Under the pieces are notes generated by a model. It had not been told where the DNA came from. It ran no database searches and worked only from the letters and a program-made list of their open reading frames with translations. A program made the position numbers and the translations under genes. DNA of 64,000 bases, taken from the NCBI GenBank assembly GCA_020744425.1, contig JAGMUV010000021.1, positions 310,001 to 374,000 of the forward strand, read 5' to 3'. Positions 11,859 to 20,606 of this stretch are shown one piece after another (position 1 is the stretch's first letter; each line of letters starts with the position of its first letter). The DNA is from Dactylonectria macrodidyma (Eukaryota > Ascomycota > Sordariomycetes > Hypocreales > Nectriaceae).

Positions 11859-12400
11859 TTAATTATCCTTATCCTCCTCTTCATCGTCTTCAGCTTGTTG
11901 AATGAGCTGCTAAACATTGAGTTAGTAGTTGTATTGCATCTGTTGATTTAATCACACTTACGACCCAGAGCCGAGCAGCTCCGGCGATGGCCTCTAATGC
12001 TATAACCTTTCTTTCCTTAAGACTCTTCTCTAATACCTCCCCAAACGAATCCAAAGCAGGAGCTAGTACTAGAGCAGCAGGAGGAGCCGCACTACTACCG
12101 CAAGCTCGTAACTGCTGAGCGGCGCGTAGCGCAGTAGCGCGCTAAGCATCATCCGGATCGTCATTCACGCTACTGAACTGCCAGTTCAGGTCCCAAAAGG
12201 CACGTATAGCAGTATAAGCCGCAGCGGGGACCTAGTAACGCAGATTGGTCAGTGGTTTATTACCTAACAGAGCCGGAATGTCTTACTAGCCTGTATATAT
12301 AGCCAGTCTTTGCGCAGTCCTAGCACGCAGTACCTATATCTACTCAGTGCATGTCAGCATAGGAGGTATATGGCCTTAGGAAACTAAGCATACTGTCTTA
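11859..12400 (-). pseudogene. Decayed transposon ORF with intron (unknown function)
   Basis: Reverse-strand reading frame with stretches such as DIPALLGNKPLTNLRY, VPAAAYTAIRAFWDLNWQF and VIALEAIAGAARLWV. An intron of 52 nt (11961-11910, GTAAGT...TACTAACTC...TTTAG) joins it to an acidic C-terminus EDDEEEDKDN ending at 11859. At least four stops interrupt it, all TAG/TAA at positions where Gln fits. It is inside the TIR element, probably an accessory protein. Family not recognised. Confidence 0.5.
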
Positions 12401-13269
12401 AGAGGCACATTCATGGCCGGGAGCCCTTATGGCGCGGGTGACGCAGGGCCGGCACGGGAAGTAACGCACCGAACTACAGGGAGAGGCCTTCTTCGTCTGC
12501 TTCTTCTTCTGCTCAGACAGGCAAGTTAGCATCCATCGCTTTGCATAAGGACTTACTGGATCGTATGGTAATCTTCGCCGCGGGTTTGCAGATACTGGGT
12601 TGGATCAATCTTCTGCTCCCCTTTATTAAGGCGTTCTGGCTGCAAGAGTCCCCATCTGTCATGCCAGCAGTCGTAGTCTCACTTATAATAACTGTATCGG
12701 CTGTGGACATAGCGCCATCATTAGCCACAAGACTTTCTACGGACGTAATGATATAAAAGGGAAGGTGGAATAGGGTTAGAAGGGATCTAGGTTCTGTAGA
12801 TATTTGGTCCTGCCCTTGGTTTAGTAGGGTTCCACTAATCAGTAACTTGACGCTAAGCCCCTCCGGGTCAGTCACCGCTTCGGGCCAGCTGTAAAACCGC
12901 AGCGGACCAGTACGGCAAGCCAGCCTCATCACACCCCTTTCTAGCTATCAGGATGAAGCAGATCGTCCACACTCTTTCGACCTCACTGCGCAAACATGGC
13001 ACGTCCGCCTAACCCAATCGATGAATACTGTGATTATATCACTCATCTCTACCTTAACGGCGTCTTGCGAAGCAGGATTCAGTATAAGCTTTAGAAGCAT
13101 CATTGCGTTATTATCAATCTTAGTACAATCTCTCGCCAAATCGCAAGCTGGCATCTCCCATGCTAGCAAGCCTGTACTAAAGAGAGTCCAGAGCTTATAG
13201 AGGCCACCCGCGACCTGATATTCTGCGTTAGGCTTAGCGAGAAGCAGACATTGAGCGTTCTATAGAGAT

Positions 13270-14914
13270 AGGGCTGGCCGATCACGAAACGAGGTCTGAA
13301 GCGCATTAGGCTTTACTCAGACTGCCGCTGGGTGCGCAGGCTTAATAGCGATGAGGAGCGCCTTGTATTGCTGGAGAAGACAGAGAAGGTTATTATCGAA
13401 ATGACACGACGTTCTAATGCTATTTCCGGATATGGCAAAAGCCTCCTACAGCCTTATCTTCACTAGCAAAGGCAGTCCTGAGTACTAAGAGATCCTCTCT
13501 TTACAATGTACAAAATCATGTTCCCGAATGAGGTCGAGATCTGGAAAAGGATATTTCAGAGGAAGAAAGGACAGTTTCTTATCCCTAGTCCGAACTACTA
13601 GTAGTGCATTAATAGTCATGATAAGCTCAAGGCGTACGGATTCGAGATATATACTGCAATCGACGCCTACTCGCGTAACATTATCTGGTTTTATGTTAGC
13701 CACTCTGCTACAACTGCTTTGAGTATTATAAAGCAGTACTTAGCCGCATGCGACACATACGGCTTCTGGCTATAGTATCTACAGGCAGATAGAGGTAGTG
13801 AGATGCCGCTAATTGCTGCAGCTTATTGGAATTTTGCTTTGGCGGCAGACGGACGGGTAGAGTGGAATGGGAAGGTTTTCTAGTAAGGGAAGCGCCTAAA
13901 GGATTCCTATAAGGCCGCACTAAGCACAAAGAATGTCAAGATCGAAAGTTAGTAGGAGCGCATACTGTATATATCTTTCTAGCAGTGGGTGGACTACTTT
14001 GGGGAGCTTGCTAGAGACGGGGACTTTGATGGCAATATGCTAGAGGATTAGATCGCTATCTATACTATCTTCGAAGATATACTACGCTAAGAACTCTTCG
14101 ACTTTATAGAGGCGTGGAACATTTATCGGATCCGCCTTTAGAAAAACCGTCCGCACGTGGTCTACGGTCAGCCCTAGATGAACTACCATTACCTAGACCT
14201 AGAGAAGGCATGCAACTAGGGGATCCCCATTAACCGTTCGGTCCTAGAGGAACTGTACAGACTACTGGCTAATATTGATATTAGCACTTGCTTAGAGCTA
14301 TAGACAAAGTATTAGTATTGCCAAGTTCTCGTCAAAATGGGCTACGATGATGTCATCTATAGGACTTACTAAAAGCCAGACAAGCTATAGCCTTTTAAGC
14401 GATTCTACCTAGACCTTTAAGATAGAATCATTCAGCACATCAAAAGTGGCCTACAGCCTATATTAGCATATCGTAAAGCACTAATAGGGAGTGTTACTAA
14501 ATATATAAGCCTTGCCATTTTAATGCGGGTTTATGAATCTAAACGCATATAGGAAGTATTATACGACTGAGTAAATCAGGCTTTCTATAATAAACTTAGA
14601 GATGGAGAACCAGCAGAGCAACCACTTATTAAACTAGGATATAAGGATGAAGAAGGGAACAATATAGAGAAAATAAGTAATAATAAGCAGGATAGTGAGA
14701 CTTTAGATAAGGAAGCCAAGTAGTCAATCCTTCCTATTCTGTTGGACAGTAAATGTTACAGGGATCTTTATCCCTTTAAAGCGTGTAGATCGTACTAGTA
14801 GAAGCGCCTCATCGATACCAGTACCAAGCAGTCGAGCTTAATCGCTATTAATGCTCTAAGTAATGAACTCTTAGGTTACTTAGTAGTATTAGAATTAGAC
14901 TCTGTAATAAGGTG
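13270..14914 (+). pseudogene. Decayed integrase-core (DDE) transposase
   Basis: The readable core at about 13,610-13,850 is HDKLKAYGFEIYTAIDAYSR, NIIWFYVSHSATTALSIIKQ and QADRGSEMPLIAAAYW, matching the rve/integrase fold found in large fungal 'integrase core domain' transposases. Further on, FDFIEAWNIYRIR and KNRPHVVYGQP match the family's C-terminal part. The usual VDGHDK motif with the first catalytic Asp reads INSHDK here, two G-to-A changes consistent with RIP on the opposite strand. More than ten premature TAG/TAA stops. The start is uncertain. Confidence 0.62.
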
Positions 14915-14916
14915 AT

Positions 14917-16212
14917 TTAGTCTCTTACGAACTCTGGGACCAAAATCTCCTCATTATCTCCTCTATTCACTTCGTCTCTTTCACCTGCCATACCTCCACT
15001 CCCCTTATCGCTAGGAATGTCGTCAAATAATAGATCACGAAGCGGATCTTCCACTTCACAGGGGTCTGCCATATCTTCATGTATAATGATCTCCTTAATA
15101 ATATCTTTAAGCTCATCGTCTGTTAGGCTCTGGCGGAAGGCAGTTAGGACAGGCTCTTCTGGCTTCACCTTAATGTGTACTCCCTGCTTGACCTAGTACG
15201 TGTCCCTGGTGTGACTCTCCTTCTTGACATATTCCTCCTGCTTGATGCGCTTCTTACGCCAGGGCGCAGGACTCAGGTCTTCTTACTTGACCTTCCGTTT
15301 CTTTTCTTCCTTGACTAGCGTGGAGTATTCATCTGGCCTAAGCGGTGTGACTGGCTCCTGCTTGTTGACTACATCCGTGGATGTAAGGACGACTAGTACC
15401 TTTAACTGTCCTACCTGATTATTGCCGAAGTGCCCTGAGGCGAGCATACTCGACGGGGTCGTGTACTTATCAGTGTTCAGAACGGTGACGATCTTCTTAC
15501 TAGAGAAACTCAAAGCATAAGAAAGGCTCCATAGGTCTCTGTTCGTAAGATCGATTGTAGGCAGGAGCGGACGGAGATGGTCGAACAAAATCGCGGTGAA
15601 TGAGGGCTAAGTCAGTAAATCTACTAAGGAGAACTTAATCACTGTATCTTTCAGAAGCAGCACCGTCTCCAGAACCTCCACTGCAAGCCCATTAAAATAC
15701 CTGGTCTCTAAGCTTACAAGCAGGAGACTTATATACACCTACTAGTACCCAGTCCGCTGCCTTATAGGCTTTCTAGTACTGGTTTTTGTATCCTAAATAG
15801 CCCGACTGGCTGCCGATATAACTATCATGAAATAGGGATTGCCCGGCGCCTTAGGAGGAGGTATGCGTGCTCGTATATTCACCGTGCTGGGAGCAGACAC
15901 TTCGTTAGGGAGCAGTTAAGCCGTGCGTCTAATGCTAATGAATGACACGGGTTTCGGTCTATCACGCAGTAGCTGGCTTACTAGACTGACTGGCCATGGC
16001 GGGGAGTCCTTAACCTCCACTACCTCATCATATAAGCCCGGAAGTGCTAGAGTTTTAGACCTGGCTTGATGTTAGAGCTGAAAGGGGTTAGCTAGGCCGC
16101 AATAGCCGCAATAATTCGCGCCAACATACATCATAATGAAGAGTTTATGATGTTTCTTTCTGGCTTGGATGTAATAGACATACTCGGAGGGAATCTTTAG
16201 AGGGCTCATTTC
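14917..16212 (-). pseudogene. Decayed transposon ORF, convergent with the transposase
   Basis: The reverse frame starts at MSPLKIPSEYVYYIQARKK (16212) and keeps coding-like sequence to the TAA/TGA-rich junction at 14917, including FDHLRPLLPTIDLTNRDLWS, an acidic/lysine middle (VKEEKKRKVK) and a C-terminal SLTDDELKDIIKEIIIHEDM. About eight TAG/TAA stops lie where Gln codons are plausible. No known domain recognised; it probably encodes a DNA-binding or accessory transposition protein. Confidence 0.5.
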
Positions 16213-16777
16213 AGTAGAAGAGAGGAGGTAAAAGTCAGAAAGGAAAGAAAGGGAGGAATCTAGTTTCTACTAAGGTTTTAATTTAATAAGAACAATCAAT
16301 ATCACCCTTTCCTATAGTAGATAAAGTCGCTAGACTCATTTAAGCAGGAGGTTACCAAGCTAATCCGCTACGGACCAAGAGCGGGATCACTACGGTGACT
16401 CTTTATAGGCTCACTAAGCTACTCCTTATCCAGAGATCAAGATGAATAAGTAACTAAGCGCTCGCAATTTCTAGAATAGGTAAATTTTAATTACGAAATA
16501 GTAAATAGCATTAGATTCGAAGCTAACTCAAATTATTAGAACCATCTTCTGGACATATTTTATAACTATTTTAGTAATAGTAACCAGTCCACCATTTATC
16601 GACTAATATAGTGAGCATAAAAGTCAACAGCCGAATACTACTGCGCGAGCCCGCTACTAGTCCGCGGTACATATCCTATAGCGTCCCAAAGTACTGAGAT
16701 GACTAAGGAGTTAAGCGCCTAAACCCAAAAGGAAACGACCGGGGGTTTTGCAACAGTGCCCCCTATCGCCCACCGTA

Positions 16778-16783
16778 CTGGAG
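16778..16783. repeat. Target-site duplication CTGGAG, right copy
   Basis: Directly abuts the right terminal repeat (…CCGTA|CTGGAG) and equals the left copy at 11618-11623. Confidence 0.75.
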
Positions 16784-16804
16784 GTTCGATTCCTGCCTGC
16801 CCGC
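16783..16804 (+). other. tRNA-like 3' half with Pol III box B
   Basis: GGTTCGATTCC at 16783-16793 is an exact match to the tRNA box B/T-arm consensus, followed by TGCCTGCCCGC. With the left flank (GCGGGTG near 11597) it could form a 7-bp acceptor stem including two G-T pairs. This suggests the transposon landed in a tRNA gene, tRNA relic or tRNA-derived SINE. No anticodon arm can be read once the insert and one TSD are removed, so an intact tRNA gene is unlikely. Confidence 0.45.
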
Positions 16805-18477
16805 CTTCCTAGGCATAGCTGCTTACAGGCTTACCTGATGCATAGAGCTGCAGCTGCGATAAGGCCTTATCACCCTTATCGCAAGTGCCCGGATAAGATC
16901 TTCCGGAAGCTCCTATAGGCTCCGAGGCGTAGCCACAGGAGGGAGAGCAACTTGTTACGGTCTGGTCCCCCGTAAGCTCTATAAGGCAGCTAGTGCACCT
17001 ACTTGATTCCTACAATTGCGATCAAGGCCCAATCTTTTGCACTGTGGCGTAACGGTCTAGGTGCCCGTTACTGTGACTAGCCGTCACACGTGACTAGTAT
17101 ATGTTAGTAGAAGATCATCGCCTAAGACTGGGCAGAGTCAAGAAAGTCTTTTCACTTTCTAGTTCTTGACCAGTTTCCTGCCGCTGGCCTTTCTCCATGC
17201 TAGATCTTGACTGCTCCTCTGATCTGCGACATCTGCAGCCGTCACTAGCACAGGTAACGGAAAGCTTTCATCCTACCGTGCTCTATCAGTTACAGCTTAG
17301 CCATGACATCTCGATGGAGTCCTGACTTTTTCCTCATCTGATAGCGGCAATGCTTTATCAGTAGACTTAAACTCTTATTTTTCACATTTATAACGAATGC
17401 ATACGTATACTTCAGTATTATATATTTAGTAAATACTAAGACTATTATTCTTAAGTGTCTTTTATTTCTTCTTAAAGCTCTTATCACTTTAGTCTCTCTT
17501 AGTTACTTGAGTGTTCTTACTGATTGCTATATATTGTAAGGGTGTAGAGAAAAGGTTAGTAAAGTAAAGTTTATGTTCTAGTTAGACATAGGATATAAAT
17601 AGCAAGCTATCTCTGTATTTACCATTTTGTGTATTTAGGAAGTTGTTTTCGGAAAACTTGACCCTTAGCTCTCGACTAGATGGTCCCCACAGACCTTGTT
17701 TCTCCCCTCTCTACTGGCCAGTGACTACCACTACCACTACTGAACGGTTCAGTAGTAGGACTTAAACTGGGACTGGTCCTAATTTTGGGGCCGCATGCGT
17801 GAGAAGAGTTGAGGCATGTGGTGCGGACATATCCACTCCCGTCTGCTCTGCTTCACTTTTTGCTCTGCTCCACATTATTAGATATAGCCTTATGCCTTAT
17901 GCAAGAACAAGCCCTACTGAACGATTCGATCTGTATTCTCGGAAATTACACTTGAAACACATGTCGTAATCCTGCTGACCAGGGTTACGAATAATTATCC
18001 CGCAGGAAACTCACCATGTTAGCTGTATTTTGGCTGGAGCGCATGACTGCTCAATTCTTCACAGGACTTTTTGCGTTGGAATGTCCAGCATATCTCCAAT
18101 TATGGGTGAAAATGTTCTCTCTTAAGCTCCGTTGGAGGCTGTAGGTCCATTTGTGGATTCTATATATATGTGGGCACATTAAGGTACTTTCTACGAGCTG
18201 ATGGTCAATAGGCTAAGCCGTAGACTGTCAGCTCTTTTGTCCACTTTTGGCCCTTGGCTTGTATCTCTATGTATCACAAGTATTGTTCCACTTGTACATA
18301 TGTCGGCCTTAGTCTGTTTCTGGAGTGCTCGTCATTGCCTCAGGCCAGTACTTGGCAGGCTTCAGCACATGTAGCAGCTTCGTGAGGTAGAATCAGACAC
18401 AACCAAGGCGTAGGTCGCTGCTGACAACCGGGGGAAGGCGTCTTGTTATCCAAGAGGCAATTGCACCTATCTACAAT
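16805..18477. other. AT-rich gene desert
   Basis: No gene supported. Contains short words also seen left of the transposon (ACTAGCCGTCACAC at 11568 and 17085) and a TATAAATAG stretch near 17595 that could belong to an old LTR, but no paired LTR is visible. Confidence 0.4.
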
Positions 18478-18806
18478 CTAAGAGAACTTCATCACCAGTA
18501 CACGGCCTGAATGGCTGCCGATAGCGACTGTTGACTCCACCACAGCCGATGCCGCCGCTCGATACTCCGGAGGTAGCCAAAGCATACTCCTTCCGTCTTT
18601 CGTAATCCATATGCCGCCACCGCTTATACCGTAACCAGAGTGGGTAATACCTGCCGAAGCTTCAGGTGACTGATTGTTCTCTCTCGGCCTTAAATATCTG
18701 CTTACATTCACCCGTCGCCGCATCCCAGATCTTGACCGTACGATCGTACGACCCCGATGCGATCCGCTGGCCATAGTGAGCATTTGCCTTGTCATGCCTT
18801 TCAAGC
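18478..18806 (-). pseudogene. WD40 C-terminal end of an NLR-type protein
   Basis: The reverse strand encodes a WD40 repeat (ASGSYDRTVKIWDAATGEC) and then, in another frame, the typical final blade of fungal NACHT-WD40 receptors: GYGISGGGIWITKDG, LLWLPPEYR-like MLWLPPEYRAAAS and VAIGSHSGRVLVMKFS. The frame change between the two parts shows at least one indel. Upstream NACHT sequence is absent, so it is a fragment. Confidence 0.68.
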
Positions 18807-18856
18807 GACCCTCCTATTAAAGGCTAGTATAAGGATGGCCTAGTGCTGCACCAAGC

Positions 18857-19320
18857 TTAACCGGTCTCCCAGCATTTAAGAGTTCGGTCGGAATCTTTGG
18901 TAAACGGGTGTTTTGGCCCCAGGACACTGCGCCTTAGTTGCAAGCACTGCCCCATCAGGCCAATAGAGTCTTTGCGCCGCCCTCGGCTCTTCCAGGTAAT
19001 GGCCAGGTCATGCATTGCTTGAAGAGAGCTGGGATGCTTGTCCCCGAGAACGTGCCACTGCAGCTCCAGCACTTTGGGTGAAATCTCTTCATCCTCATTA
19101 TATCGACCCTGAGCATAGTAGGTCGCCGCGAGTTCCGCCATACTCCAGATCGTATCGGGATGCATCTCTCCGAAAACCTGCCGCCGCAGCTCCAGCGCTT
19201 TGGTCTTGATCTCCTCGGCCTCATCATATCGACCCTGAGAATGGTAGGTCGCCGCGAGAGATGCCATACTCTCGATCGTATCGGGATGCGTCTCCCCAAG
19301 AACCTGCCGCTTCTGCTATG
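18857..19320 (-). pseudogene. TPR C-terminal fragment of an NLR/TPR protein
   Basis: Reverse frame with three to four 42-residue TPR_10/12 units (SLAATYHSQGRYDEAEEIKT, ELAATYYAQGRYNEDEEI, DLAITWKSRGRRKDSIGLM) and a normal terminal segment LGPKHPFTKDSDRTL ending at a TAG/TGA-type stop at 18857. The last repeat pattern (LAITWKSRGR..ALMGQC..LR..VLGPKHP) is also the end pattern of the intact receptor at 20.6-23.8 kb. It starts inside a repeat (KRQVLGETHPDTIESMASL) and is cut off at ~19320, shortly before the MITE at 19370. Confidence 0.7.
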
Positions 19321-19369
19321 ATGAGAACTTGGGTCCACCATGCTATATATATTATCCCAAACTTAACTA

Positions 19370-19843
19370 ACGTACATGATAAGCGAGTGCACCAACCAAG
19401 CGAATGCACCGCTTATACTGTGACGGGAGCGTCTGGAGTGCTGGACCCAGGGTGGGGTCGATACGTAACTAGGGCGCACGGGGCAGGCCACAGGGACTAT
19501 CAACGCGTCTACGCGTCTACGCGCCTGCCCGCTTTCTCCTTCCTCTTCATCGTAGTATTCTCGCAATACAGTGGCATTACCTCTTGAGTTGATCTCATCT
19601 GGCCCGTGACAAGACGCTCCCGTCACAGTGAATGAGATTTTTATAAATAACTTTATAAAGAAATTTTTTTAAAATCTAGAAAAATGTATCATTATTATAG
19701 TTAGATTAATAGATTTATATTTTAAGTTATAGCTACTTTAGGCCTAGTTTGAACTTTTGAGAATATTTTTAAAAATAGCGTTTTAAGGTGTAAAACGGCT
19801 TTGGTGCACTCGCTTGGTTGGTGCACTCGCTTATCATGCACGT
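19370..19843. mobile_element. MITE-like element, 474 bp, TA duplication
   Basis: Ends ACGTACATGATAAGCGAGTG and its near-exact reverse complement (…CACTCGCTTATCATGCACGT) form ~40-bp terminal inverted repeats, flanked by TA at 19368-19369 and 19844-19845. No transposase inside. Within it lies a second inverted pair (next entry). TA duplication points to Tc1/mariner-type mobilisation. Confidence 0.65.
19417..19629. repeat. Inner 18-bp perfect inverted repeat pair
   Basis: ACTGTGACGGGAGCGTCT at 19417-19434 is exactly complementary to 19612-19629, enclosing 177 bp. It may be an element nested in the outer MITE, or the subterminal structure of the MITE itself. No obvious direct duplication at its borders. 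Confidence 0.6.
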
Positions 19844-19845
19844 TA

Positions 19846-20099
19846 TCCCTTTGACCGTGGTAAGGCTACACTTACGCTAGTAGCAGGGATTCAAACCAAC
19901 GAAAGGAGAGTAATGCGAGGTACAAGAGGTTCCACATATTTTACGAGGCGCTAGAAGTCACGGCTGTTAGAGATCTACATTGAAATACATAGCCCTTCGC
20001 ATAGCCACGTAACCTTTTGAAGTCAACCAGCGTACCGCTGATCTCCCGGGCCTCTATGGGGACTATGGGTCAAGTGTAGTCTTACCACGGTCAAAGGGA
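19846..20099 (+). mobile_element. MITE family 2, copy 1 (254 bp, TA duplication)
   Basis: TCCCTTTGACCGTGGTAAG at the left and its complement at the right, continuing through CTACACTT, form ~28-bp terminal inverted repeats with TA on both sides (19844-19845, 20100-20101). A second copy in the opposite internal orientation is at 43226-43480. The TA on its left is shared with the neighbouring MITE. Confidence 0.75.
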
Positions 20100-20606
20100 T
20101 ACATGTTCGAAGCTATAGCCACTAAGATCATTATGGAACACTTCGTCGGGGTGGTGCCACGGTGTCTGTTGGCTGTGACATACAAAGAGCAGCCACTCCG
20201 ATCGTCCTACGCGTGCCACACACTCCAGCCGCCCACGGAGTAGTGAGCGACCCAACGCGTCCACGACGCGCTATGCCCCACAGCAGCGCTAGGAGACCGC
20301 TGGCCGCGGACATCGAGGGAGCAAGCGCCTCCATTGAACAGATTCTTCACTATCAGCCGTTGCCTGTCTCCCAGAATAGCGATGTACTGTGTCGGGTCAA
20401 TCATTGCGAAATGCACGAAAGAGCTTCTGCCTCCTCGGCGGAAGTCGAAGTCGCAACTCAGCCACGCCACAGCCTCGTTGGGCACTTACGCTAGTTAGTA
20501 CCTGTTGACAGATCCCCTCATCCACACATTCATCTTAAGCTGCTGAACCGCAAACGAGATTCCGTCGAAAACCACTTCCCTGATCATCAGAAAACCATCG
20601 CTTGCC
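20100..20606. other. NLR upstream region
   Basis: Candidate promoter and leader of the NLR gene. No TATA box is evident; a reading frame on the reverse strand has no known motif and overlaps the gene start. Confidence 0.35.

Larger units (their letters stand above)
11624..16777. mobile_element. RIPped 5,154-bp DNA transposon with ~37-bp TIRs
   Basis: Left end TACGGCAGGCGATAGGGG and the reverse complement of the right end TACGGTGGGCGATAGGGG begin ~37-bp terminal inverted repeats that continue through CACTGTTGCAAAACCCCC with about three mismatches. A 6-bp duplication (CTGGAG) flanks it. Inside are three decayed genes: minus 12,400-11,859, plus ~13,270-14,914 (integrase-type transposase) and minus 16,212-14,917. 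Nearly every in-frame stop is TAG or TAA where Gln is expected, the mark of RIP. Superfamily is not assigned: the catalytic core is integrase-like and a 6-bp duplication excludes the TA-type families. Confidence 0.8.

Noticed and set aside
16783..16804. An intact tRNA gene interrupted by the transposon
   Set aside because: Rejoining the flanks gives acceptor and T-arm-like pieces but no anticodon arm, so only a tRNA-like relic is claimed.
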